From assembly GCA_009746045.1 (NCBI GenBank), contig RPFO01000702.1:248001-312000 (forward strand): a stretch of DNA of 64,000 nucleotides. Reading direction: 5' to 3'. The DNA comes from Mesostigma viride (lineage: Eukaryota > Streptophyta > Mesostigmatophyceae > Mesostigmatales > Mesostigmataceae). Positions 18,860 through 28,370 of the stretch are shown one piece after another (the stretch's first letter is position 1; every line of letters begins with the position of its first letter). The notes under the pieces are model-generated. The model did not search any database and had not been told where the DNA came from. It was given only the letters and a program-made list of their open reading frames with translations. A program made the translations under genes and the position numbers.

Positions 18860-19489
18860 CTATATACCTAATCCTCCGCCACCCTTCTGGAAAGTCTTAC
18901 TAACCCGTTCTATCCGTCTAACTTCTGCTTCCCCATAAGATTTTAAATCTGATTCTTTGCCTCCCTCATACTTACTGGCTCGCTTTTCTCCGCCTATCAT
19001 CATGTTATGAGCATAATTATCTTTTTGAGTTTCCCCAGCTATTCTTCTTGGATTCATTACTTTATAAACCTCATATATAGCAAATTCCTTGATGGTTTTC
19101 TTTATGTTAGCTTTTGCCTTGGCATCTAAAGGATATTTATCATTTATACTGTTATTTGCGTCAATATCACGATCCGCCCCTTCGTATTTTTTAATAAGGT
19201 TGTGAGTAAATTTACTGATGTCCTGTTCTACCTCCTCATCATTAAATTTGATTTTTTTACCAGTTAATTTATCAATTTTTAACTCACTTTTAGCTAAGTG
19301 TTGTTTTATCAATAAAATTAGTTTGCTTTGCATTTCACCAAGCTCATCTGCTTCTTCGATAATGCGATCAATAGCTTTACCAACATTGGCATCTTTCTTT
19401 AATTCTTCTAGTATCTCAGCCATTTCTGACTCGTACTTTTCGGAAAGAGAATCATTAAAACTAGCTTCCGATTGGTCTTCCAAAGGCAT
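18860..19489 (-). CDS. Conserved-looking cytoplasmic protein of unknown function
   Basis: I do not recognise this 209-residue protein. It has no signal peptide or membrane segment. The N-terminal half is acidic and helical (SEKYESEMAEILEELKKD, IIEEADELGEMQSKLILL) with likely coiled-coil character. The C-terminal part is basic and ends in a Gly-rich tail (FQKGGGGLGI). It lies 12 bases downstream of the SIMPL-domain gene on the same strand and converges on the prepilin-peptidase gene, leaving almost no gap. Function cannot be assigned. Confidence 0.7.
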   Translation of the reverse strand: MPLEDQSEASFNDSLSEKYESEMAEILEELKKDANVGKAIDRIIEEADELGEMQSKLILLIKQHLAKSELKIDKLTGKKIKFNDEEVEQDISKFTHNLIKKYEGADRDIDANNSINDKYPLDAKAKANIKKTIKEFAIYEVYKVMNPRRIAGETQKDNYAHNMMIGGEKRASKYEGGKESDLKSYGEAEVRRIERVSKTFQKGGGGLGI

Positions 19490-19501
19490 AAATTATTCCA
19501 A

Positions 19502-20248
19502 TTAATTTTTAAGTAAAATGGTAGCTGAAATATTCAATGTTATATCAATTTTTCCAGGGGCAGAAATCGGAGCAGTTATGCTACTTACCACATTTGCTGC
19601 AGCTGTACGCATTAATTTAGGATAAGGAACAGGTGGATAACGATTATCGCCTTCAATGTTAATGTTTTTTATCTTAACTTCTTTTAAACCAATAATACCA
19701 GCTACTCTCTTAGCATGGGATAATAGTTTGTTGATAGCGTTTTCGACCATGGAGGTACGGGTTTCTTCAATTTTTGCAATGGAAACTTCATAATGTAGGT
19801 CGCTCATTACTAATCCTATTTCCTGCAATTGTCCGGATAAAGCAAGTATATCCTCCGTAGATTTACTCTTTATAACAATAGACTGAGACCCTTTCCATAA
19901 TTCTTTTTCAGTTGCTCCTTGTTTAACTGGTTTGGAAAATTTATACACTGAATACTGTTCGGTAGAAACTTCTATATTTTCCTTCTTCTCCGCTACAGAT
20001 AACGCTTTTTTCATCATCTGGTTAATTTTATTCTGTACTTCTTTTGCAGATTCAGATTCACTTTCATAGCGCAAATTAGCAATAAGTATATCCGGTTCTA
20101 CCTGTTTTGTTTCAGTAACGCTTAAATTTAGATATGTACCGTCTTCTTTGTTAACCTCATCACCGTAAGCTTTCAGCCCTATAAATGCAGAAAATATTAA
20201 TAAAACTTGCAAGAATTTAATATTTATAATTTTGCCCATTTGATCCAT
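19502..20248 (-). CDS. Periplasmic SIMPL (DUF541) domain protein
   Basis: A 248-residue exported protein. It has a signal peptide at about residues 8-27 (FLQVLLIFSAFIGLKAYG) followed by a single SIMPL domain: LNLSVTETKQVEPDILIANLRYE, AEKKENIEVSTEQYSVYK and the strand-helix repeats that end ITLNISATILLKN. SIMPL proteins are periplasmic or outer-membrane-associated with poorly known roles, often tied to stress. The 209-residue unknown gene follows at once, so they probably form an operon. Confidence 0.88.
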   Translation of the reverse strand: MDQMGKIINIKFLQVLLIFSAFIGLKAYGDEVNKEDGTYLNLSVTETKQVEPDILIANLRYESESESAKEVQNKINQMMKKALSVAEKKENIEVSTEQYSVYKFSKPVKQGATEKELWKGSQSIVIKSKSTEDILALSGQLQEIGLVMSDLHYEVSIAKIEETRTSMVENAINKLLSHAKRVAGIIGLKEVKIKNINIEGDNRYPPVPYPKLMRTAAANVVSSITAPISAPGKIDITLNISATILLKN

Positions 20249-20459
20249 CTTTAAAATTTAACTCAAACTTAATATTAAGCTAGTTAAAGCCTACCTCATT
20301 CAAATTGTAGCGAGAAAATTAAGTTAATCTAAAATATTAATATTTTTTTTAAGAAAAAACTACTCAGCCAGTTGCAAAATAGACATTTTATGTTAATTCA
20401 TTAGCAGTGATAAATGTTTGCAAATTCAAAATAAAAAAGCTTACCCCACTCAAGGTAAG

Positions 20460-20468
20460 TGGTATAAT
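20460..20468 (+). promoter_or_regulatory. Extended -10 promoter for addA
   Basis: TGGTATAAT at 20460-20468 is a perfect extended -10 element, which does not need a strong -35 box. The transcript would start near 20475, about 40 bases before the addA ATG. A small inverted repeat (CTTACC 20440-20445 / GGTAAG 20454-20459) lies just upstream; its T-run is on the minus strand. Confidence 0.5.
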
Positions 20469-20513
20469 TTATTGAAAGTTAAAATATTCTGATTTTTAAA
20501 ATAGAACATTTAT

Positions 20514-23500
20514 ATGAGTATTCTACAACTGAAAGCTTCAGATCCTACCTTATCAACCTGGGTATCAGCATCAGCTGGTACTGGTAAAACAAAAATCTTA
20601 ACGGATCGTGTACTCCGCCTTCTCTTGCAAAACGTGCCATTTAACAAAATCCTGTGCTTAACTTTCACTAATGCTGCCGCTAATGAGATGCAGGAAAGGA
20701 TAATTGCCCAGTTTCAAAAATGGTCACACTCTTCACAAGAGGACTTACTGGATAGTTTGCAAAACACACTGGGTAGAAAACCGACTAAAGATGAGTTAAT
20801 TAAGGCATCATCACTCTTTGAATTATATCTAAAAACTCAAGATCAAATAAATATTTACACTATTCACTCTTTTTGCCAGAAAATTTTAAAGAAATTCCCG
20901 CTAGAAGCAGGAATTTCTCCTCATTTCAAAATTATTGACGAATTCAAGGTTAATAAGATAATAAGAGATATAAAAAGGCAAATATTCAACCTCCCTGAAA
21001 TTCAGCATGTTATTAATTTTCTTATAGAGAACTTTCATGAATTAACCATCGATGATATTTTTAATGAAATAATTTCTGTAAAAACAAAGATATTAACAAA
21101 AAAGCTCACCTCTTTATCTGCCGAAAGCAATCCCGAGCTTAGCGGATTAGAATGCATTAACAATTTAGCAAAACATGATCCAAATATTTCGATAGAAGTT
21201 ATATCTAATTCTGATATCAAGAATTTAATCCTAGATTCACTTGGAGCTGATCTTGCAAGCATAGATATTAAGCCTTTCTTTTTAACATTATCCGGAGAAA
21301 AGAAAAAAAGAATCGTAACTAAAAAAATAGCTTCTCCTGGCTCTGACCTATACGAAGAACTGGAAAAAATTCAAGACCAAATCTACCAACTCGATCAAGT
21401 TAAAAAAACAGAAAATTTACTTTTAAACTCAAAATTATTTGAGATATTAGCAGAAAAATTGATTCTAGAATTCGAGTCATACAAAACCAAAAACGCTTTT
21501 CTTGATTATGATGATCTAATACTTCATACTCAAAGTTTACTGACAAATTCCACGGCAAAGGAATGGGTACTATATAAATTAGACGGCGGTATAGAACATT
21601 TACTAGTGGACGAGGCTCAAGATACAAGTAATAGCCAATGGCGTATAATAGAAGCTTTAGCCCAAGAATTTTATTCTGGAGAATCCGGTAATAACAAAAG
21701 CAGAACGATCTTTGTAGTAGGAGACGAAAAACAATCGATTTTTAGTTTCCAAGGGGCTGATATTTCTGCCTTTTCCTATATGAATAAATTTCTAAACGAT
21801 AAACTAAAAGAAGGGAAAAAAGCTTTCGAAACAATTGATCTTAATGTCTCGTACCGTTCCACTAAAGAAATTCTTACCTGTGTAAAAGATGTATTTAACA
21901 AAATAGCAAAAAACAGCCCTGAAGACTTTAAAGCTAATTTACCAGAAATGATACCTTATCGTAATGCACATAATGGGCTAGTTCAGTTATGGCCTTTATG
22001 CAGTAATGAAGGCGGTGATGCAGCTGATGAATTTTGGCCCATCTGCCCAGAAAACACACAAAATAATAGCAAGGTTATTTTGGCAAAAAAAATTGCTAAT
22101 TATGTTAAGGAACAAATAAGCAGCGGCAGGATTTTACCTTCTACAAATAACAAGATATCGCCTCAAGATTTCATGATTCTTTTCCGGAGCAGGGATGATT
22201 TTACGGATGAGGTCATCAAAGCTTTGAAAGAGGCTAAAATCGACATAACAGGACTTGATAGAATATCTCTAGCTGACGATCTAGCGGTCGCAGACCTGAT
22301 TGCTATTGCTAAATTTGTACTAAATCCTGAAAATGATTTAAATTTAGCTACATTAATTAAGTCTCCGATTTTAGACTTATCGGAGCACGAGCTTTATAAA
22401 CTGGTTATTGCTGCTCGGGCAAATAAATTATCCTTATGGGAATATATAAAATTATCGGAGCAATATTCTTTAATAAAAGATAAACTAGAAGAGTTTTTAG
22501 CCCTATATCGCTCTTTTCCTTTAAACAATTTCTTTCCATATATCACTGATGTAATGGATTATAGGAACATCATGAATAAAAATGACGAAGCAATCGATGA
22601 ATTCCTTAAACTTAGTAATGACTATTTTCTTGAATATGGAAATTCTTTACAAAACTTTATTTATTGGTTTGTAAAAACCCCAATAACTGTAAAAAGAGAT
22701 ACAGAATCATTAAATAAGCTCCGTATCATGACTGTTCACGGCTCAAAAGGTCTGCAAGCTCCGATTGTGATATTATGTGATACTACCAAACTTCCAACCA
22801 TGAGCGATAGATTCATCTGGGATGAAAATGATCAGTTACTATCGGCAAAATCCTCCTCTTATATTCCAGAATTTTATGAAGGAATTAAAGCAAAAGAACA
22901 ACATAAAGCTTATCAAGAATATTTAAGGTTGTTATATGTCGGAATGACCCGAGCAGAGGATCATTTAATCATTTGTGGTTATCAAGGTAACAGCAAAATT
23001 CCCGAAAATTGCTGGTATGAATTAATAAAAAAATCCCTACAGGAAATTGGCTCTTTAGACACACACGGTATCGTAACTTATGGTGATAACAGTTTAGTTT
23101 CCAGTAGCCAAAAACCATCACTTTGCTTGGCAGAAAATAAAAAGGCTGACCAGGGGATAATAAACCCACCAACACCGTGGAAACTAAATAAAACCGTACG
23201 TTTATCTTATACAAATATTGAAACTGATACTTCTTATAAAAATACAGATTTACTCGAGTATGGCCTAGTGTTCCATAAAATCCTTGAAGAAGCCATGAGA
23301 AATAGAAATCTATCTAGTATTTTCAATCATCCATTAATTACTACATTAGAAAGCTCTTTACAAAAAAGAATAAAAACCAGCCTAGAAAAAATAGCAATTA
23401 ATGAGGAATTCAACGAATTATCGAAATATGACTTAAAAACGGAATTATCTTTTGGCTATAAAACAGATTCAGAAATAAAAATTGGCAGAGTAGACCTTTT

Positions 23501-23693
23501 AGTAATTCAGAAAGAGCGAATTATCATTATCGATTATAAATCCGGTAAATCTAGTAAAGGATTAATACCGGATACCTACATCAAGCAATTAAGGTTTTAT
23601 AAACAAGCTTTTAGAGAAATATATCCGGATAAAATTATAGATTGCAAGATTATTTGGCTTGATAGCGGAACTATAGTAAATGTAGCTGCATAA
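20514..23693 (+). CDS. addA: Double-strand break repair helicase-nuclease AddA
   Basis: AddA is the UvrD-like helicase and nuclease subunit of the AddAB complex that processes DNA ends for RecA. The 1059-residue product has Walker A SASAGTGKTKILTDRV near residues 18-33, motif II region HLLVDEAQDTSNSQWRIIE near 363-381, VVGDEKQSIFSFQGAD near 401-416, late helicase motifs MTVHGSKGLQAPIV and LLYVGMTRAEDHL. A C-terminal RecB-type nuclease site IGRVDLLVIQ...IIIDYKSGKS lies near 1005-1024. Length fits alphaproteobacterial AddA. addB is often next to addA, but no addB is adjacent here. Confidence 0.95.
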   Translation: MSILQLKASDPTLSTWVSASAGTGKTKILTDRVLRLLLQNVPFNKILCLTFTNAAANEMQERIIAQFQKWSHSSQEDLLDSLQNTLGRKPTKDELIKASSLFELYLKTQDQINIYTIHSFCQKILKKFPLEAGISPHFKIIDEFKVNKIIRDIKRQIFNLPEIQHVINFLIENFHELTIDDIFNEIISVKTKILTKKLTSLSAESNPELSGLECINNLAKHDPNISIEVISNSDIKNLILDSLGADLASIDIKPFFLTLSGEKKKRIVTKKIASPGSDLYEELEKIQDQIYQLDQVKKTENLLLNSKLFEILAEKLILEFESYKTKNAFLDYDDLILHTQSLLTNSTAKEWVLYKLDGGIEHLLVDEAQDTSNSQWRIIEALAQEFYSGESGNNKSRTIFVVGDEKQSIFSFQGADISAFSYMNKFLNDKLKEGKKAFETIDLNVSYRSTKEILTCVKDVFNKIAKNSPEDFKANLPEMIPYRNAHNGLVQLWPLCSNEGGDAADEFWPICPENTQNNSKVILAKKIANYVKEQISSGRILPSTNNKISPQDFMILFRSRDDFTDEVIKALKEAKIDITGLDRISLADDLAVADLIAIAKFVLNPENDLNLATLIKSPILDLSEHELYKLVIAARANKLSLWEYIKLSEQYSLIKDKLEEFLALYRSFPLNNFFPYITDVMDYRNIMNKNDEAIDEFLKLSNDYFLEYGNSLQNFIYWFVKTPITVKRDTESLNKLRIMTVHGSKGLQAPIVILCDTTKLPTMSDRFIWDENDQLLSAKSSSYIPEFYEGIKAKEQHKAYQEYLRLLYVGMTRAEDHLIICGYQGNSKIPENCWYELIKKSLQEIGSLDTHGIVTYGDNSLVSSSQKPSLCLAENKKADQGIINPPTPWKLNKTVRLSYTNIETDTSYKNTDLLEYGLVFHKILEEAMRNRNLSSIFNHPLITTLESSLQKRIKTSLEKIAINEEFNELSKYDLKTELSFGYKTDSEIKIGRVDLLVIQKERIIIIDYKSGKSSKGLIPDTYIKQLRFYKQAFREIYPDKIIDCKIIWLDSGTIVNVAA

Positions 23694-23700
23694 TGCTAAT

Positions 23701-23740
23701 AAAAAAAGGCCTAAGCAACCAAAACCCTACTTAAGCCTCT
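23701..23740 (-). terminator. Rho-independent terminator of rpsU (also addA end)
   Basis: A nine-pair stem (AGGCCTAAG 23707-23715 with CTTAAGCCT 23730-23738, one mismatch) is followed on the minus strand by seven T. It ends the rpsU transcript. The T-rich plus-strand flank could also stop addA transcription. Confidence 0.65.
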
Positions 23741-23784
23741 TTATCTTAAATTAATTATTCTAATTTTAGATTATTTTCAAAAAA

Positions 23785-23988
23785 CTAAGACTCTAATCTT
23801 CTTCTTCTATTGTTTTTCCGGATACGTCTTTCTGTTTCCTGCTTTTTGCGAACCTTTTTTACTGACGGTGGTTCATAAAAACGCGACATCTTCATCAAAC
23901 GGAAAACGAGCTCTCTCTGCATCTTTCTTTTCAGATCTCGGATAGCTTTTTCACCGTTTCCACCATGAACATTAACCTGCACAGACAC
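23785..23988 (-). CDS. rpsU: 30S ribosomal protein bS21
   Basis: bS21 is a small basic protein of the 30S platform near the anti-Shine-Dalgarno region. The 67-residue product begins MSVQVNVHGGNGEKAIRD, has the conserved KMSRFYEPPSVKK-type core and ends in a strongly basic RIRKNNRRRRLES tail. It is divergent from the COQ9 gene, a pairing commonly seen in alphaproteobacteria. Confidence 0.96.
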   Translation of the reverse strand: MSVQVNVHGGNGEKAIRDLKRKMQRELVFRLMKMSRFYEPPSVKKVRKKQETERRIRKNNRRRRLES

Positions 23989-24081
23989 TAAAATTTACCC
24001 CCTTAAAGGACACTATGATTGAAATAAATGCTTATTATCTATATAGTTAAATTAATTGTCAACTAAAAAGCTAATATTAAG

Positions 24082-24711
24082 ATGACTGATATAGCTAAAA
24101 AACACAAAGAAGCACGAAATAATTTCTTTAGTCAATTAAGTTTTCTAGTATCGACCGCCCGATGGAACAAGAATTTATATAAAGAAATTGAAAAAAAATG
24201 TAATTTTCCGCAAAATTATCATTATATTTTATTTCCAGGAGGAGGAAGTCAGATAATAGAGGAATTTGAGTCGTGGCAAGACCAAAAAATGCTTGAATTA
24301 CTTCTTAGCGAAGAACAAAACCTAAAAATTAGGGAAAAAATTGCTAAAGCTTTGGAAATTCGAATAATAGGTATAGTCCCAAAAGCTGCTATTCTGCAGC
24401 AGAATGCCTTATTTTTATTACCTAGCAATATTTTATCGGGGGCAAAATGCTACAGCAACACTTGTGACCTAATTTGGCGCTATGCCGGTGATAAGTCCGA
24501 GGATTTTAATTATTATAGCAAACGAGCTCTTTTGCTTGGCGTTTATACATCTTCTCGGTTATTTTACTTATCAGATAATTCAAAAGATTTTACCAAAACC
24601 AAAGAATTTATTGCAACTTCCCTAGAAAGGATTATAAATATAGCCCAAACCAAGAGTAAAATAAAACTTCCTTCTGTTGAAGATATACCAATATTAAGAC
24701 TAATGTCGTAA
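24082..24711 (+). CDS. COQ9 family ubiquinone biosynthesis protein
   Basis: COQ9 proteins bind lipid and help the hydroxylases of ubiquinone synthesis, as known from mitochondria. The 209-residue product has an N-terminal TetR-like helical segment (AGGGSQIIEEFESWQDQ region) and the family's C-terminal signature DLIWRYAGDKSEDFNYYSKRALLLGVY near residues 131-157. It is divergent from rpsU, the usual alphaproteobacterial neighbour. Its stop overlaps the start of the lipoprotein gene by one base. Confidence 0.9.
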   Translation: MTDIAKKHKEARNNFFSQLSFLVSTARWNKNLYKEIEKKCNFPQNYHYILFPGGGSQIIEEFESWQDQKMLELLLSEEQNLKIREKIAKALEIRIIGIVPKAAILQQNALFLLPSNILSGAKCYSNTCDLIWRYAGDKSEDFNYYSKRALLLGVYTSSRLFYLSDNSKDFTKTKEFIATSLERIINIAQTKSKIKLPSVEDIPILRLMS

Positions 24712-25151
24712 TGAGAAAAAGCACGTTATTTATAATAAATATTTTTCTAATTTCTGGCCTTTTCGGTTGTAGCAGCAAAGAAGCACATAGCACACCATCT
24801 GCAAAATCTGAGTCGCAAGTTAACACCCAGAAGCAAGAACCAGAATCTGTAGTAATAACGAAAACTGATCCTTTAATATCAAAAAACCAAAAATTATTCG
24901 ATTATGACTTAAGTTGCCAGGAGATGAACAGAATTGAAAAATCCAACTTGCATTTACAACAACAAAATTACGCTCTTGCAAATAAAAGAACTCAAGAGTT
25001 AGATTTGGCTCAAAATAAGAATTTAACTAATAAAGAGAAAATTAAAATTGAAAAAGAAAATAGGCGTAATACGTTATTAAAAACTATTCCTCCTACAAAA
25101 AGGGCAGTGTACAAAGGGAATGATTTTAGCACTTCTTTCCCACAAAACTAG
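24711..25151 (+). CDS. Small putative lipoprotein, unknown function
   Basis: A 146-residue protein starting with a lipoprotein signal peptide: hydrophobic residues 6-17 and lipobox LFGC with the Cys near residue 20. The mature part is polar, rich in Lys, Gln, Asn and Ser, and predicted helical (NRIEKSNLHLQQQNYALANK). No known domain is recognised. It starts one base inside the COQ9 stop and ends 14 bases before ileS, so it is in the same transcription unit. Confidence 0.75.
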   Translation: MRKSTLFIINIFLISGLFGCSSKEAHSTPSAKSESQVNTQKQEPESVVITKTDPLISKNQKLFDYDLSCQEMNRIEKSNLHLQQQNYALANKRTQELDLAQNKNLTNKEKIKIEKENRRNTLLKTIPPTKRAVYKGNDFSTSFPQN

Positions 25152-25165
25152 TAAGACAGTAAACC

Positions 25166-28100
25166 ATGAACAAAAATAAATTTTACCCGGATGTTAAATC
25201 AACCGTTTCATTTCCTGCAATAGAAGAAGAAGTTCTAAAATATTGGCAAGAACATAATATTTTTAACAAATCAGTTGAAACTCGCAAAGCCAAAATTGGC
25301 AATCAAAATAATGAATTTATTTTTTACGATGGTCCACCTTTTGCTAATGGTTTACCTCATTATGGACATTTATTAACTGGTTTTATTAAAGATGTATTTG
25401 CCCGTTATCAAACTACCAAAGGTAAAAAGGTAGAAAGGAGATTCGGGTGGGATTGTCATGGTCTTCCGGCAGAAATGGGGGCAGAAAAGGAACTGGGATT
25501 TTCAGGCAGAATAGCAATTTCAGAATATGGTATTGATAAATTCAACAATCATTGCCGCTTATCTGTCATGAAATATTCTAGTGATTGGGAAAAATATGTA
25601 AACCGCCAGGCCAGGTGGGTTGACTTCAATAATTCTTACAAAACCATGGATAAGAATTATATGGAATCTGTCCTTTGGGCTTTTAAGGAGCTTTTTAATA
25701 AAGGGTTGATTTATGAGTCAATGAGAGTAATGCCATATTCCTGGGCTTGTGAAACTCCTTTGTCTAATTTTGAAACGAGATTGGATAATTCTTACCGCCA
25801 GAGAACAGATAAAGCGGTTACTGTTAGCTTTGTACTAAGTGATAAGCCCCAAAATGCACCGGAAGGATTTAGAGAATATAGAATACTTGCCTGGACTACT
25901 ACTCCTTGGACATTACCTTCAAATCTAGCCCTAGCAGTAAATAGCGATTTTAACTACGCATTTGTACCAAATGGAGATATCTGTTACATAATTGCTTCTT
26001 TTGCCGTTAATCACTATGCAAAAGAATTAAATATAGAAAAAGACAAAACAGACTTTAAAACTGTTAAAGGAAAGGAATTAGCAGGGTTAAAATATAAGCC
26101 TATCTTTGATTATTTTAAGAATCACCCAAATAGCTTTAGAATCTTAACCGGAGATTTTGTAGTAGAGGGAGATGGCACAGGAGTCGTGCATATGGCCCCA
26201 GGTTTTGGTGAAGACGATCAAATTTTATGCCAACAAGAGGGAATAGAGCTGGTTTGTCCGGTAGATAATGCCGGAAAATTTACTGCTGAAATTTCAGATT
26301 TTGCCGATATGCAAGTGTTTGAAGCAACCGACCCTATTATTATAAAATTAAAGAACCAAGGTAATTGGCTTAAAACCGAGCAATATATTCATAATTATCC
26401 CCATTGCTGGCGGACAGATACCCCTTTGATTTATAAAGCCGTACCTTCTTGGTATGTCAAAGTTACAGAATTTAAAGATAGAATGGTTGAATTAAATCAA
26501 CAAATTAATTGGATACCAGGCAACGTTAAGGATGGCTTGTTTGGTAAGTGGCTAGAAAATGCTAGGGACTGGTCTATAAGCAGAAATCGTTTTTGGGGAA
26601 CACCTATTCCGGTATGGCGGTCTAATGATCCCAAATACCCTCGAATTGACGTTTATGGCTCTTGCGCAGATCTTGAAAAAGATTTTGGAGTAAAAATTGA
26701 AGACTTGCACAAACCCTTCATTGATGGATTAACAAGACCAAATCCGGATGACCCAACAGGCAAATCCATGATGGTAAGGGTAGAGGACGTATTTGATTGT
26801 TGGTTTGAAAGCGGTTCGATGCCTTACGGGCAAGCTCACTATCCTTTTGAAAACAAAGAATGGTTTGAGAGTCATTTTCCTGCCGATTTTATTGTTGAGT
26901 ATTCTGCTCAAACCAGGGGTTGGTTTTATACATTAATGGTTCTCTCTACTGCACTTTTTGACCGCCCGCCATTCCTAAACTGCATCTGCCACGGGGTAAT
27001 ACTGGACTCTACCGGCCAAAAACTTTCTAAACGCCTCAATAATTACGCTGACCCACTTGAATTGTTTGATAAATACGGCGCAGATGCTTTAAGAGTCACT
27101 ATGCTTTCGTCTAATGTCGTCAAAGGGCAGGAATTACTTATTGATAAAGATGGAAAAATGGTTTTTGATGCCTTGCGGTTATTTATCAAGCCAATATGGA
27201 ATGCTTATCATTTTTTCTGTTTATACGCAAATCTCGACGGCATTAAGGCAAGATACGATATTTCAAGCAGCAATATCCTAGATCAATACATTTTATCCAA
27301 GCTTAAAATTACCGTAAGAAGAATAGACAATAGTATGAATCAGTTTGATACTGTAGAGGCATATGCAGCGATAACTGATTTCTTTGAAGTGCTAAATAAC
27401 TGGTATATTAGACGAAGTAGAAGCAGGTTCTGGAAAACTGAGCAGGATGCGGATAAATTATCAGCTTACAATACTCTCTACACATGCCTTGAAGTTATGA
27501 TGAAAGCAATGAGCTCGTTACTGCCTTTAATTTCAGAAAATATATATCGTAGCTTAACTGGCGGGCCATCTGTTCATTTAGAAATTTTCCCGAATGTAGA
27601 GGATATAAAAATTGAGGAAAACCTAGTTAAAGTAATGGATCAGATCCTAGATATCTGTAATGCTGCTTTATTTATCCGCAGTGAAGAAAATACCCGCATC
27701 CGTCAACCATTAAGCAAATTATTAGTCCATCTTGAGGGAATAGATGAGGGTACTTACGATAACTATATTAAACAATTTGAAGATCTAATTAAAGATGAAG
27801 TTAATGTCAAATCCATAATTTATCAGGAAGATGTTAAAGAATATGCAGACTTAAAGCTTTCTATTAATTTCCCATTACTGGGCAAAAGGTTACCAGAGAA
27901 AATGAAAGAAATAATAGCAGCTGCCAGAGCTGGGAACTGGCACGAAGCTAGCGGAAAACTATTTGTTTCTGGTATTGAATTATTACCGGAAGAATATACC
28001 CTGGCCATGGAACCTAAAAAAGGCATAAAAGGGGTAAAAGCTTTATCTAATAGCATAGGTTTAGTTAAGCTAGACCTTGAAATAACTAAAGGGCTTGAAG

Positions 28101-28351
28101 AAGAAGGAATAGCCCGTGATTTGGTTAGATTTATCCAGCAAACAAGAAAAGAAGCAGGTTTTGAGGTATCAGACCGAATTAAACTAAATATTAAATCTGA
28201 TACTAATCTAGAACCCGTTTTAGCAAATTACGGAGCGTTTATTACTGAGCAAACGCTTAGTGAAATCAGAAAAGATTTCAAACCGGAATACATTGCAGAT
28301 ATTGAGTTAGATAACCAAATTGTATCTATAGAAGTTGCAAAATTACGATAA
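25166..28351 (+). CDS. ileS: Isoleucyl-tRNA synthetase
   Basis: IleRS charges tRNA-Ile. The 1061-residue product has the class I HIGH-type motif PPFANGLPHYGHLL near residues 56-69 and the KMSKS loop as STGQKLSKRLNNY near 615-627. An editing domain (TTPWTLPSNLALAV, DFVVEGDGTGVVHMAPGFGEDD) lies between them, and an anticodon-binding C-terminal region follows. Length and the KLSKR form suggest the longer, eukaryote-like class of IleRS, which is less sensitive to mupirocin. The lipoprotein gene precedes it by 14 bases. Confidence 0.97.
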   Translation: MNKNKFYPDVKSTVSFPAIEEEVLKYWQEHNIFNKSVETRKAKIGNQNNEFIFYDGPPFANGLPHYGHLLTGFIKDVFARYQTTKGKKVERRFGWDCHGLPAEMGAEKELGFSGRIAISEYGIDKFNNHCRLSVMKYSSDWEKYVNRQARWVDFNNSYKTMDKNYMESVLWAFKELFNKGLIYESMRVMPYSWACETPLSNFETRLDNSYRQRTDKAVTVSFVLSDKPQNAPEGFREYRILAWTTTPWTLPSNLALAVNSDFNYAFVPNGDICYIIASFAVNHYAKELNIEKDKTDFKTVKGKELAGLKYKPIFDYFKNHPNSFRILTGDFVVEGDGTGVVHMAPGFGEDDQILCQQEGIELVCPVDNAGKFTAEISDFADMQVFEATDPIIIKLKNQGNWLKTEQYIHNYPHCWRTDTPLIYKAVPSWYVKVTEFKDRMVELNQQINWIPGNVKDGLFGKWLENARDWSISRNRFWGTPIPVWRSNDPKYPRIDVYGSCADLEKDFGVKIEDLHKPFIDGLTRPNPDDPTGKSMMVRVEDVFDCWFESGSMPYGQAHYPFENKEWFESHFPADFIVEYSAQTRGWFYTLMVLSTALFDRPPFLNCICHGVILDSTGQKLSKRLNNYADPLELFDKYGADALRVTMLSSNVVKGQELLIDKDGKMVFDALRLFIKPIWNAYHFFCLYANLDGIKARYDISSSNILDQYILSKLKITVRRIDNSMNQFDTVEAYAAITDFFEVLNNWYIRRSRSRFWKTEQDADKLSAYNTLYTCLEVMMKAMSSLLPLISENIYRSLTGGPSVHLEIFPNVEDIKIEENLVKVMDQILDICNAALFIRSEENTRIRQPLSKLLVHLEGIDEGTYDNYIKQFEDLIKDEVNVKSIIYQEDVKEYADLKLSINFPLLGKRLPEKMKEIIAAARAGNWHEASGKLFVSGIELLPEEYTLAMEPKKGIKGVKALSNSIGLVKLDLEITKGLEEEGIARDLVRFIQQTRKEAGFEVSDRIKLNIKSDTNLEPVLANYGAFITEQTLSEIRKDFKPEYIADIELDNQIVSIEVAKLR

Positions 28352-28370
28352 GCTTTAAGTCCTTACATTA

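Noticed and set aside
20440-20459. Inverted repeat CTTACC/GGTAAG as a terminator
   Set aside because: The T-run is on the minus strand, where no gene would need ending; stem is only six pairs.
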